From positions 1 through 40,871 of the forward strand of contig JAKSIU010000026.1 in assembly GCA_024398615.1 (NCBI GenBank): DNA of 40,871 bases, in the 5' to 3' direction. Of this stretch, positions 1 to 7,304 are shown piece after piece. Numbering within the stretch: position 1 is the first letter of the stretch; each line of letters starts with the position of its first letter. The notes beneath the pieces are model-generated. The model did not search any database. It was not told where the DNA came from and saw only the letters and a program-made list of their open reading frames with translations. The translations under genes were made by a program, and so were the position numbers. The DNA is from Bacteroidaceae bacterium (GTDB taxonomy: Bacteria > Bacteroidota > Bacteroidia > Bacteroidales > Bacteroidaceae).

Positions 1-38
1 GAAAGGCAGCATACAATAAAAGGCAGGACTTTTTTCAT
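1..38 (-). CDS. Start of a secreted or lipoprotein gene, cut by the window edge
   Basis: Only about 12 codons are visible, reading leftward from an ATG at 38. They encode MKKVLPFIVCCL, which looks like the start of a signal peptide (two lysines, then a hydrophobic run with two cysteines). The same frame stays open upstream to another ATG at 125, but the 29 residues this adds are hydrophilic and would bury the signal peptide, so 38 is preferred. A weak TATCTTTA box lies at 89-82 on this strand. Function cannot be said. Confidence 0.4.
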   Translation of the reverse strand, partial: MKKVLPFIVCCL

Positions 39-326
39 ATCTGAGTGTTTTGGGTGAGTGTAAAATTGTGGTTTATCGGGGTAAAGATATTTAAAATCCG
101 CCACCGGCATACAGATAAATCTCATTATATCTTTTCAATTGTACGTAAGAAGTAAGGAAAATCCCCATTTCATTAACCAATAATCCTGACGCCTGGCTGT
201 GATATTGGCAAGATGTTCTACTACAGTCTGTTGTTTGGTAGAAGCGAATTATGTCATACAAGTTTCAAATAGTCCTTTTGACTTTATTGTTTTATTGAAA
301 AACTGATTACCTTCTCAGAGATAATT

Positions 327-650
327 ATGGAGAGACAGGAAATAATCAGAAGCATACGCGATACTGCCGCAGGTGTGATGCCCGCAGGCAGCAGGCTTAT
401 TTTGTTCGGTTCACAGGCGAGAGGTGATGCCAGTCAAAAGTCCGATTGGGATCTGCTGATTCTGCTCAATCATACTGAAAGAACCAACAACGATGATTTT
501 GACAGATATGCCTATCCCTTGGTGTCGTTAGGATGGGCATTGGACGTTGAAATAAACCCTATTCTATATACAGATACCGAATGGCAGAAGCGCAAGATTA
601 CGCCATTCTACCATAATGTCGAAAAAGAAGGCATTTTGATATGGGAATGA
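327..650 (+). CDS. MNT-type nucleotidyltransferase domain protein (antitoxin-like)
   Basis: A 107-residue protein of the minimal nucleotidyltransferase family. The signature GSQARG near residue 28, followed by SDWDLLIL with its metal-binding acidic pair, is the Pol-beta-type nucleotidyltransferase core. In known MNT/HEPN pairs this protein AMPylates and neutralises the HEPN RNase. The stop overlaps the start of the HEPN frame (641), the tight coupling usual for such pairs. Here the HEPN partner is interrupted by a stop codon, so this may be an orphan. The catalytic residues look intact. The exact substrate is inferred from the family. Confidence 0.85.
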   Translation: MERQEIIRSIRDTAAGVMPAGSRLILFGSQARGDASQKSDWDLLILLNHTERTNNDDFDRYAYPLVSLGWALDVEINPILYTDTEWQKRKITPFYHNVEKEGILIWE

Positions 651-1042
651 CATCCGAAGACAGGCAAGCTTTAGTCCGTTATCGCATGGAGAAGTCTGCT
701 GCCGTTTTTGTTGAGGCAGAGGACAATGCCTAGCTTGGACATTGGACGCTTGTTGCAAACAGATTGTATTACTCTGTTTTCTATTGTACTCTTGCCTTGT
801 TGGTAGAAAAAGGCTTTTCCGCTCATACACACGCAGGAGTTATCCTTATTTTAGGGAAAGAGTTTGTTCTGGCCGGACTGTTGAGTCCTGATGACGCCAG
901 GTTGGTGTCACGTCTCCAGAATATGCGCCAGTCAGGAGATTATGATGATATGTTTGATTGGACTGAGGAGGACGTACAGCCTTTGATTGAACCGACAAGA
1001 GCACTTCTGGAGAAGATGAAAGGACTTCTCAACAACCAATAG
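641..1042 (+). pseudogene. HEPN domain protein interrupted by an in-frame TAG
   Basis: Reading from the ATG at 641, which overlaps the upstream TGA, the frame gives a HEPN-family protein of 133 residues with a single TAG at 731-733, about codon 31. The remainder (ANRLYYSVFY, then SAHTHAGVI and RLQNMRQSGDYDD) is continuous and well conserved in style, so the damage looks recent and limited to one base. The stop falls just before the conserved R-x-YY helix. Restart at the TTG at 764 would delete the first helix. HEPN proteins are RNases in toxin-antitoxin pairs. Sequencing error or suppression of the stop are alternatives. Confidence 0.75.
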
Positions 1043-1173
1043 TTGCTTCTAAAAAAAGTATTGCAATTTATAGTCCCGGCATGTAGTCTCTCCTGCATAT
1101 TCTTTGCGCTCTTTTAGTATTGGAGAAGGGGGATAAATCAAAAGGTGACCAAATTTGGGGAATGGGAAATATT

Positions 1174-1216
1174 AAGACTTTGTATATTCCTGAAAATCAG
1201 CAACATATAAAGTCTT
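1174..1216. terminator. Hairpin beside the tRNA-Arg 3' fragment
   Basis: AAGACTTT at 1174-1181 is exactly complementary to AAAGTCTT at 1209-1216, and the intervening sequence has further pairing (CTGA with TCAG). It lies just left of the 16-bp tRNA fragment, as the terminator-like hairpin at 4199-4237 lies just left of the intact tRNA. It may be the original tRNA-Arg terminator moved away by an insertion. There is no long T tract, so termination is uncertain. Confidence 0.4.
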
Positions 1217-1220
1217 AAAA

Positions 1221-1236
1221 GTACCTCCGCTGGGAA
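1221..1236. repeat. 16-bp copy of the tRNA-Arg 3' end (candidate att scar)
   Basis: GTACCTCCGCTGGGAA here is identical to 4243-4258, the 3' end of the tRNA-Arg(CCT) gene, and in the same orientation. Integrases that use tRNA 3' ends leave such a copy at the far end of the insert. The copy lies downstream of the tRNA 3' end, the side on which an insertion is expected. No integrase gene is present in the 3 kb between the two copies. Confidence 0.55.
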
Positions 1237-1371
1237 CACAAATAACAAGTTATTACATTTATTATCAACACTTTATGTATATGCAACGAGCAAATAACGA
1301 GCAAACAACATGAAAAGCACCACTTTTGAGGCACAAAAGCGGGTTAAAATAACAAAGGTTGAATGCCTGGT

Positions 1372-1493
1372 TACGAGATGAAAAATTGTTTGTTTGAGGG
1401 AGTGATGGGGGCTTCCATCACGACTGAGAAGAAACGGTTTTTCGGCTGGAAAGATTTTATAAAAGAATAATTGGAACATTTCAAAACAGATTC
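1372..1493. mobile_element. Diverged, left-truncated copy of a MITE-like repeat
   Basis: This stretch is clearly similar to 12245-12371: it shares the GAGATGAAAA block, a central hairpin, the AAGAAACGG block and the right end GGAACATTTCAAAACAG. The left terminal inverted repeat is not recognisable. The central stem is GTGATGG/CCATCAC here (about 1403-1422) and GCAATGG/CCATTGT in the other copy, so pairing is kept while bases differ. Confidence 0.65.
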
Positions 1494-1584
1494 TTATAAT
1501 AAATCAGAGTATTATTTAACATCTGCATTGGCAATGCGTCATTAAGGCGAAAATAATAACAACAGATATCTTATTAATGTGAAG

Positions 1585-3960
1585 ATGAAAACAGCTGCGG
1601 CATTTATTGCCCTATGTAACGTATGCTTTGTGTGCAACGCCCAGAATCTGACAGAACTGAAAGGCGTGGTAATGAACGCCGCACTTGACGAACCGTTGGA
1701 GTTCGCATCGGTCGCTCTTATCAGAAATGACAGTATAATTACGGGGGCAATGGCCGATGAAAACGGCGTTTTCAATATGTCAGCCACAAAAGGCAGATAT
1801 GTGCTTCAGGCATCATTCCTTGGTTTCAAAGATGTGGTTATGCCATTGGAACTGAAAGGCGCCAGTGTTGATGCCGGCACTCTGAGATTGGAAGAAGATG
1901 CCAACATCCTGAATGAGGTGGTCATAAGAGAAACCCTTCCAAAGACCGAAATCAAGGGCGATGCCGTCATTACCGGCATTGAAGGTTCGATACTTGAACA
2001 TGCGGGCAATTCTCTTGATGTACTGGGAAAGGTGCCCGGCATGATAAACAGGAACGGCACTCTGGAAGTGCTTGGCCGCGGAGAGCCCGAATATTACATT
2101 AACGGCCGGAAGGTCACGGACAATTCAGAACTGCGCAATCTCATGTCCGAAGATGTCAAATCCATTGAGGTGGTCAGCAATCCCGGAGCCCTTTATGGAG
2201 GCGATGTACGCTGCGTCGTTCGTATCAGAACTGTGAAACGTCAGGGTGAAGGATTCAGTTTCGCCCTTACCAGCCAGGCTAAGAAATACACCACCTGCAG
2301 CGATTTCGATCCGTCATGGACCGTTCTTGACCTGAACTACCGCAAGGGCGGCTTTGACCTGTTCGGAAAAATCGTATATTGGTCAAACCACGGTTATCAG
2401 ATTTCAGACATCCGCGGCGGTACCAGGACATTGAAGGACGGGCAGCTTCTGTCACAAATCCAGGACGGAACGCTCAGCTACATATCGGAACAAGGGGGCA
2501 TACAGCATATTTTCGGTGCCAACTGGCAGATCACTGACAACCATTCCATGGGCTTGAAGATTGACAAGAGCACATCGGGATACATGAATCAGAATCTGGT
2601 CATTGACAATGATTTTGTCGTGAACGGCATCGTAGAGGACCACGTCTATTCAGTAAACCGCACCAGAACACCTGAAAGTTATCAGTGGAACGGCAATCTG
2701 TATTATGACGGAAATGCCGGCAAGATGAACATCAACTTCAATGCCGACTTCATGATAGGCCGTGGGCACAATGAAACCGAAATCAACGAGACCAGCTGGA
2801 CAGGCCCGGTTTCCATGAAGTCCATCGCATTGGCAGACGGTAACATGTATGCTGCAAAACTGGTGCTGTCATATCCTGTCTGGAAGGGTCTGCTGCAGTT
2901 CGGTTCTGAAGAGACATATTTCACCGGCCTGCAAAAGTATTCCATCAACAAGTCAGACATACCTGCCGCCGATGGAGAGAACACTGAAAACACCATTGCC
3001 GGTTTCGCCCAGTATTCCCTGACCTTACCTTTCGGGCAGTTGAGTGCCGGCCTCAGGTACGAGCATGTGAATTTCAGATATGACGACAACATCAATGACG
3101 ACAGTGACATGTCACGCCAGCATGACGACTGGTTCCCTTCTGTCAGTTTTTCCACACAGTTGGGCGAAGTAGGCATGTCATTGAGTTACACTGGCAAGAC
3201 CCTGCGCCCCAGGCTTCAGTACCTGACCAATGAGATAACATACAACAACCGCTATACCTATCAGTCCGGTGACCCCAGGCTGCGCAGTGAAGCCCAGCGC
3301 ACACTGACGCTGAGCGCTGCCTGGAAGTGGCTGGCATTCAGTTCATCGTACGAAAGGGTGGACAACAATATCACACAGTGGGCATCGCCTTTCAATGACA
3401 ACGGCGTGGTAATGCTCCGCTACGCGAACATGAGTGACATTTGCCGCAATCTGAATTTCTATCTTACAGCATCACCGACATTCGGTGTGTGGAATCCGCG
3501 CTACACCATCGGACTTGACAAGCCGTTTCTCAAACTGCACGTTTCTGACCCTAGTGAAACTGCAGGAGAGCGCGTCATTAACCGCGACAAACCCATGTTC
3601 TTTGTCCAGACCAACAATGCCTTCCAGTTCAGACACAGCTGGCTGGTAGAAGTGAACTTTCAGTACATGAGCAGAATGAGTCAGAATATTGCAGACATAA
3701 CCCGTCCGCTGAACAGTCTTGACCTTAGCGTGCAGAAGTCTTTCCTTAAGGACGATGCCCTTACCCTGCGTCTGTCGTGGAATGACATTCTGAACGGAAT
3801 GATTGAATACATTGATGTCGATTACGGCTGCTATTCATTTTTCCAAAGCAATGACCACCGCAACCCAGGCATTGTTCTGCGGGCTTCATACAGATTCAAC
3901 AGTGCAAACAGCAAGTACAAGGGTACAGGCGCAGGCCAGTCTGTCAAGGACAGGATGTAA
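1585..3960 (+). CDS. TonB-dependent-receptor-type outer-membrane beta-barrel protein
   Basis: A 791-residue outer-membrane protein starting at the ATG at 1585; an in-frame GTG two codons earlier is less likely. The signal peptide is MKTAAAFIALCNVCFVCNAQ. A carboxypeptidase-regulatory-like beta-sandwich follows (about 22-105, with PLEFASVALIRNDS and ADENGVF), then a plug-like domain (about 120-225, DVLGKVPGMI and IEVVSNPGALYGG), then a large barrel of the OMP_b-brl_3 type ending in SYRF before a short polar tail. Such proteins import ligands or act as surface receptors. There is no SusD partner or sigma/anti-sigma pair nearby, so the ligand is unknown. It lies alone between the two copies of the tRNA-Arg 3' end and may be cargo of an old insertion. 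Confidence 0.85.
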   Translation: MKTAAAFIALCNVCFVCNAQNLTELKGVVMNAALDEPLEFASVALIRNDSIITGAMADENGVFNMSATKGRYVLQASFLGFKDVVMPLELKGASVDAGTLRLEEDANILNEVVIRETLPKTEIKGDAVITGIEGSILEHAGNSLDVLGKVPGMINRNGTLEVLGRGEPEYYINGRKVTDNSELRNLMSEDVKSIEVVSNPGALYGGDVRCVVRIRTVKRQGEGFSFALTSQAKKYTTCSDFDPSWTVLDLNYRKGGFDLFGKIVYWSNHGYQISDIRGGTRTLKDGQLLSQIQDGTLSYISEQGGIQHIFGANWQITDNHSMGLKIDKSTSGYMNQNLVIDNDFVVNGIVEDHVYSVNRTRTPESYQWNGNLYYDGNAGKMNINFNADFMIGRGHNETEINETSWTGPVSMKSIALADGNMYAAKLVLSYPVWKGLLQFGSEETYFTGLQKYSINKSDIPAADGENTENTIAGFAQYSLTLPFGQLSAGLRYEHVNFRYDDNINDDSDMSRQHDDWFPSVSFSTQLGEVGMSLSYTGKTLRPRLQYLTNEITYNNRYTYQSGDPRLRSEAQRTLTLSAAWKWLAFSSSYERVDNNITQWASPFNDNGVVMLRYANMSDICRNLNFYLTASPTFGVWNPRYTIGLDKPFLKLHVSDPSETAGERVINRDKPMFFVQTNNAFQFRHSWLVEVNFQYMSRMSQNIADITRPLNSLDLSVQKSFLKDDALTLRLSWNDILNGMIEYIDVDYGCYSFFQSNDHRNPGIVLRASYRFNSANSKYKGTGAGQSVKDRM

Positions 3961-4102
3961 CAACTTGTAATGGTTATCCCACAAAAAATATGGGGTGCTT
4001 CAGGTAAGTGATACCTTAGGAATGATGAAAAAATAAGTTGGTAATCATTGTGCTTTATCAGAGACACATATTGTTCTAAATTCAGGAAAAATCCAGTTGA
4101 AA

Positions 4103-4130
4103 TGAGGCCTAAATTGGGTCTCATTTTTTT
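4103..4130 (+). terminator. Rho-independent terminator after the outer-membrane protein gene
   Basis: TGAGGCC (4103-4109) pairs with GGTCTCA (4117-4123) with one G-T wobble, around a 7-base loop, and is followed directly by seven T (4124-4130). This is a standard terminator on the plus strand, about 140 bases after the stop codon at 3960. Confidence 0.75.
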
Positions 4131-4149
4131 ATGTCCATCTGAAAATTAT

Positions 4150-4179
4150 GGTCAAATTTGGTCAAATTTGGTCAAATTT
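4150..4179. repeat. Three tandem copies of GGTCAAATTT
   Basis: The 10-bp unit GGTCAAATTT is repeated exactly three times. A 12-bp part spanning the junction (CAAATTTGGTCA, 4153-4164 and 4163-4174) occurs once more, inverted, at 1146-1157, next to the other copy of the tRNA-Arg 3' end. Regularly spaced short repeats beside an att core resemble integrase arm sites, but regulator binding or simple slippage would also fit. Confidence 0.6.
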
Positions 4180-4198
4180 GCACTTTAGGGGGAAAAGG

Positions 4199-4237
4199 AA
4201 AACTGCAAATGATTGATTTTTAATCACTTGCAGTTTT
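4199..4237 (-). terminator. Hairpin downstream of tRNA-Arg
   Basis: AAAACTGCAA (4199-4208) pairs with TTGCAGTTTT (4228-4237), and TGATT (4210-4214) with AATCA (4222-4226), giving about 15 pairs with one mismatch. It starts a few bases past the tRNA 3' end on the minus strand, and the arm ending in GCAGTTTT is followed by CCTTTTCC. It probably terminates tRNA transcription. Confidence 0.55.
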
Positions 4238-4243
4238 ACATTG

Positions 4244-4315
4244 TACCTCCGCTGGGAATCGAACCCAAATTTAAAGTTTAGGAAACTTCCGTTCTATCCA
4301 TTGAACTACAGAGGC
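4244..4315 (-). tRNA. tRNA-Arg (anticodon CCT)
   Basis: A 72-base cloverleaf on the minus strand. The acceptor stem is GCCTCTG/CGGAGGT, the D stem GTTC/GAAC, the anticodon stem GAAGT/ACTTT with loop TTCCTAA (anticodon CCT, reading AGG), and the T arm TTGGG-TTCGATT-CCCAG. The variable loop is 4 bases. CCA is not encoded. Its last 16 bp, with the following bases, are duplicated at 1221-1236, suggesting use as an integration site. A terminator-like hairpin follows at 4237-4199. Confidence 0.93.
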
Positions 4316-4393
4316 AGGAATCGAAAATGCGCCCATTGCGCCGGAAACCTGCGCGAAGGTAGCGCATTTTTTCATTTGACGAAAACTTTAATA

Positions 4394-4401
4394 TACCTTT
4401 G
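4394..4401 (+). promoter_or_regulatory. Candidate -7 box TACCTTTG for the lipoprotein gene
   Basis: The sequence matches the Bacteroidetes TAnnTTTG -7 consensus and lies 41 bases before the ATG at 4443. A TTTG at 4375-4378 is only 15 bases upstream, shorter than the usual gap of about 20, so the -33 element is uncertain. Confidence 0.5.
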
Positions 4402-4442
4402 TGGCCAGTTAACAACAGAAAACTACCTTTAAACCACCAAAA

Positions 4443-4889
4443 ATGAAAAAGTTTCTTGCTATGGCAGCCGCAGCACTCATGCTTGTTGCCTGCCAGCCAA
4501 AGCAGCCTGTCATCACAGCCGGTGAATTTGCACAGAAGGCACCTGAACTGGTTAACCAGACCATTCTTCTGAAAGGTACTGCCGTTCATGTCTGCACACG
4601 TTCAGGAATGAAGCTGTTCCTTGGAGACAATGCCGAAAGCGAAGAGATTGTAAACGTAATGGCACAGGAAGGCCAGAACAAGTTCGACCCGGAGACCATC
4701 GGCAAGCAGTACACCGTGAAAGGAACCGTACGTGCCGTCAAGATTGAACAGGAAGAGGAAGAATGTGAATTTGAGGACAGCGTCAAGGTGAGCGAAGGTC
4801 ACGACTGCGAGACCGAAGCCAAGGCTCATCAAGGCGATTCCGACACCTTCTACTATGTTGAGAACATCAGCTACACTGTAGAGAAATAA
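4443..4889 (+). CDS. Small lipoprotein with OB-fold-like domain
   Basis: A 148-residue lipoprotein: a signal peptide with lipobox LVAC (Cys17), then a domain with the pattern of OB-fold proteins (PELVNQTILLKGTAVHV, then LFLGD, then GKQYTVKGTVRAVKI). The C-terminal third is acidic and contains two further cysteines (in EECEFED and HDCETE). It is a short independent transcription unit on the plus strand, convergent with the esterase operon and separated from it by a strong palindrome. Function is unknown; binding of a small ligand, metal or nucleic-acid-like polymer is only inferred from the fold. Confidence 0.75.
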   Translation: MKKFLAMAAAALMLVACQPKQPVITAGEFAQKAPELVNQTILLKGTAVHVCTRSGMKLFLGDNAESEEIVNVMAQEGQNKFDPETIGKQYTVKGTVRAVKIEQEEEECEFEDSVKVSEGHDCETEAKAHQGDSDTFYYVENISYTVEK

Positions 4890-4905
4890 CACAGCTTTTC
4901 AGATT

Positions 4906-4966
4906 ATCCGAACAGGGGACAGGTTCCGTTCGCAATTGGCGAACGGAACCTGTCCCCTGTTCGGAT
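4906..4966. repeat. Long perfect palindrome between convergent genes (REP-like)
   Basis: Two 28-base arms (4906-4933 and 4939-4966) are perfectly complementary around the 5-base loop AATTG. The arms contain AGGGGACAGGTTCC. The palindrome fills most of the gap between two convergent genes, where it could terminate both or stabilise their mRNA ends. There is no T tract, so it is unlike an ordinary intrinsic terminator and resembles a REP-type element of the kind moved by Y1 (RAYT) transposases. Confidence 0.8.
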
Positions 4967-4973
4967 TCGGACT

Positions 4974-7283
4974 TTACTTGAACAGTTCCTTGGCGGTAAG
5001 TTCAAGATAATCGCGGCAGTTCATCCATGTGTGTCCGCCACCGGGATTGTAGAAGGTATGCTTCAGACCCTGGTCGGTCAGATACTTGTCAAGACCTGTT
5101 GATGCCTGCAGCAGGAAATCCTCCTTTCCGGTACCCAGGAACATGAACTTGAGCTTGCTCTTGAGTTCGGCAATCGGTTTGTATGTGCCGTTTGTGAAGT
5201 TGGTCTCATACTCGTTTCCGAAAATGGCAGGAGCGTATGCTGCAACATAATGGAACTTGTCGGGATTGCCGAATCCGGCGGCCAGAGTCTGGCGTCCGCC
5301 CAGTGAGAAGCCGGCAATTGCGCGGTGGTCAGCATCGGTCAGCACATTGTAGTTGGCTTCGATGAATGGCATTACCTCGCCTATGAACTCCTTGGTTGTC
5401 AATTCGGTATCCATTGAATTGTAAGCCGATGCCTTGCCCTGGGCAATCATCTCGGGATACGGGTTGGCGTATGGCATTACCACTATCATGCGCTTTGCCT
5501 CACCCTTTGCAATGAGGTTGTCCATGATGTTGTTCATCTGGCCTACCTTGAACCAGGTCTCGTATGTATCGGTCATACCATGGATAAGGTAGAGAACCGG
5601 AAGCTTCTCGCTGCCTGCAGGGTCATATCCGGCCGGAGTATAGACGCACATGGGGCGCTCTATTCCGCAAGCCTTTGAGAAATAGTAGCGGTATGCCACC
5701 TTGCCGTGAGGCACATCCTGGATGTCCTGAACTGACGGAGCCTCGCCACGTACGTCACATAGGCTGTACTTGAAGCCCTCGTTGGGGAACATGTGCATGT
5801 TGTTGGGGTCAGCGACCTGCGTGCCGTCAATCTGGAAAGCATACGGATAGATGTCGGGGACATCGGGCTTGACAGTGATGGTCCAGACACCCTTGCTGTC
5901 CTTCTCCATGGGCTTTGTGCCGCTGAACATCTGGCACTCAAGCTCAACCTTCTGGGCGTCAGGGGCCTGGCATCGGAATGTCACGCTGCCATCGGCATTG
6001 TACTCGGGTGACTTGACGACTGGTGGGAACAGACTTCCCATGAGGGCCGGGGTAAGACGCGATGCCTCACCGCCTGCAGCCGATGCTTCACGTACCTTCT
6101 CGGCCTCGGCCAGATCCATGCTCTCCACTGCATCGATGACCTTCTTGTCCTGGAACAGCAGGGGGAATGACTTTTCAAGCCAGTAACGGGCATTCATCCA
6201 GGTATGACCGTATTTGTCATAGGTGAACACCTTCTTGTTCTTGATTCCGTTCCTGTCAAGGATATCCATGAGGTCCTTTGAATTGCCATAAAGGAAGTCA
6301 TCGGTGCCTATGCCCAGCCAGAACAGGTTGATCTTGGCATTGACAGCATCCTTGTCGGCAAACATTGCAGCACTGGTCTGAGTGAACGAGCTGTATGAGC
6401 ACAGATATGAGAACTTGTCAAGATTTGCAAGACCGATGCTCAGACCCTGGTTTCCACCGCGGGAGAAGCCGCCTATGCCGCGATGCTGGGCATCGTTGAT
6501 GGTGCGGTAGTTCTTCTCGACGAACGGCATGAGCACGTCAGTGAAATCGCGGTTGAAGTTGTAGCCTCCGCCCATGCCGCCGAATCCGCCCATGCCGCCT
6601 CCGGTCTGTGATGCCTGACGCTCGGTCTTGAGCAGTGTAGCATTGCCGTACGGCAGAACCAGAATCATTTCCTTAGCCTTGCCCTGGGCAATCAGATTGT
6701 CAAGAATCAGGTTCATCTTGCCAACCTTGAAATATACCTCTTCCGTATCGGTAGTACCGCTGATCAGATACATGACAGGATATGACTTGTCCTTGTTCTT
6801 GTCATAGAAAGGAGGAGTATAGACAATTACAGGAACGAACATGTTCAGACCCGGTGACCAGTAGTTCAGATAATCCACACTTCCGTGAGGAACATCCTTG
6901 AGCTCGGCCAGACTGTTCTCGGCACGCATGTCAAGAAGACTGTTCTTGAATGTTTCGTTCGGGAACCATTCTGCGCACTGGGGGTCCATGACACTGATTC
7001 CGTCAACTGTAAAATGATAGGGATAGATATCCGGATTGGCCGGACCTACTGTAGCTGTCCAGACACCGTTCGCTCCCTTTGTCATGGGAACATCATTTGA
7101 GAACTGGGTCCAGACCTTGACATCCTTCGCATTACGGTTGGAATAACTGAAAGTCACCGTGTTGTCCTTGTTGACAACTGTCTTTGGAGCCTGTGCCCCC
7201 ATGCCTCCCGGCTGGGCCATGGAGGCAGCGCTGGCGGCTGCCATGAACAATGCCATTACGGCTTTCTGTGAGAACTGTTTCAT
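4974..7283 (-). CDS. Secreted double-headed esterase (two tandem Ig-like plus esterase units)
   Basis: A 769-residue secreted protein with signal peptide MKQFSQKAVMALFMAAASAASMAQ. It is built twice from the same unit: a beta-sandwich of CBM48/E-set type (about 35-120 and 425-510, each with PDIYPY and a DP-[QN] motif) followed by an alpha/beta-hydrolase of the enterochelin/feruloyl-esterase (Esterase D) family. Both catalytic sites look complete: Ser274 in GGFSRGG with His360 in YGHTWMN, and Ser660 in AGFSLGG with His751 in GGHTWMN; acidic candidates lie in TDDF and KEDF. A glycine-rich insert (about 228-240) occurs only in the first unit. It is last in a four-gene minus-strand run, 21 bases after the flippase gene. 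It likely de-esterifies plant or host glycans; the substrate is unknown. Confidence 0.88.
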   Translation of the reverse strand: MKQFSQKAVMALFMAAASAASMAQPGGMGAQAPKTVVNKDNTVTFSYSNRNAKDVKVWTQFSNDVPMTKGANGVWTATVGPANPDIYPYHFTVDGISVMDPQCAEWFPNETFKNSLLDMRAENSLAELKDVPHGSVDYLNYWSPGLNMFVPVIVYTPPFYDKNKDKSYPVMYLISGTTDTEEVYFKVGKMNLILDNLIAQGKAKEMILVLPYGNATLLKTERQASQTGGGMGGFGGMGGGYNFNRDFTDVLMPFVEKNYRTINDAQHRGIGGFSRGGNQGLSIGLANLDKFSYLCSYSSFTQTSAAMFADKDAVNAKINLFWLGIGTDDFLYGNSKDLMDILDRNGIKNKKVFTYDKYGHTWMNARYWLEKSFPLLFQDKKVIDAVESMDLAEAEKVREASAAGGEASRLTPALMGSLFPPVVKSPEYNADGSVTFRCQAPDAQKVELECQMFSGTKPMEKDSKGVWTITVKPDVPDIYPYAFQIDGTQVADPNNMHMFPNEGFKYSLCDVRGEAPSVQDIQDVPHGKVAYRYYFSKACGIERPMCVYTPAGYDPAGSEKLPVLYLIHGMTDTYETWFKVGQMNNIMDNLIAKGEAKRMIVVMPYANPYPEMIAQGKASAYNSMDTELTTKEFIGEVMPFIEANYNVLTDADHRAIAGFSLGGRQTLAAGFGNPDKFHYVAAYAPAIFGNEYETNFTNGTYKPIAELKSKLKFMFLGTGKEDFLLQASTGLDKYLTDQGLKHTFYNPGGGHTWMNCRDYLELTAKELFK

Positions 7284-7304
7284 AAAAAAGTATAATGTGA
7301 TTGA

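Larger units (their letters stand above)
1043..1584. other. Gene-free stretch with tRNA scar and repeat remnant
   Basis: About 540 bases without a convincing gene. It holds, in order, a TGACCAAATTTG motif (1146-1157), an inverted repeat (1174-1216), a 16-bp copy of the tRNA-Arg 3' end (1221-1236) and a diverged copy of the dispersed MITE-like repeat (about 1372-1493). No clear promoter for the receptor gene at 1585 was found. Short frames here carry no recognisable protein. Confidence 0.6.
3961..4242. other. Intergenic stretch between receptor gene and tRNA-Arg
   Basis: No gene is seen in these 282 bases. It contains a Rho-independent terminator (4103-4130), three tandem copies of a 10-bp unit (4150-4179) and a long hairpin that probably ends tRNA-Arg transcription on the minus strand (4199-4237). 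Confidence 0.6.

Noticed and set aside
147-246. Minus-strand frame of about 33 codons (contains HLANITARRQDYW)
   Set aside because: It looks somewhat like coding sequence but has no start codon and is too short to assign; perhaps a gene remnant.
1273-1479. 68-codon minus-strand frame over the repeat remnant
   Set aside because: A similar frame appears in the other repeat copy (12205-12435) only because the repeats are alike; no start context or protein features.
4150-4179. Tandem repeat considered as a CRISPR array
   Set aside because: The units are 10 bp with no spacers and there are no cas genes.
1237-4242. Integrase or recombinase for the putative tRNA-Arg island
   Set aside because: None is present; the only gene is the receptor, so any integrase must have been lost or lie elsewhere.
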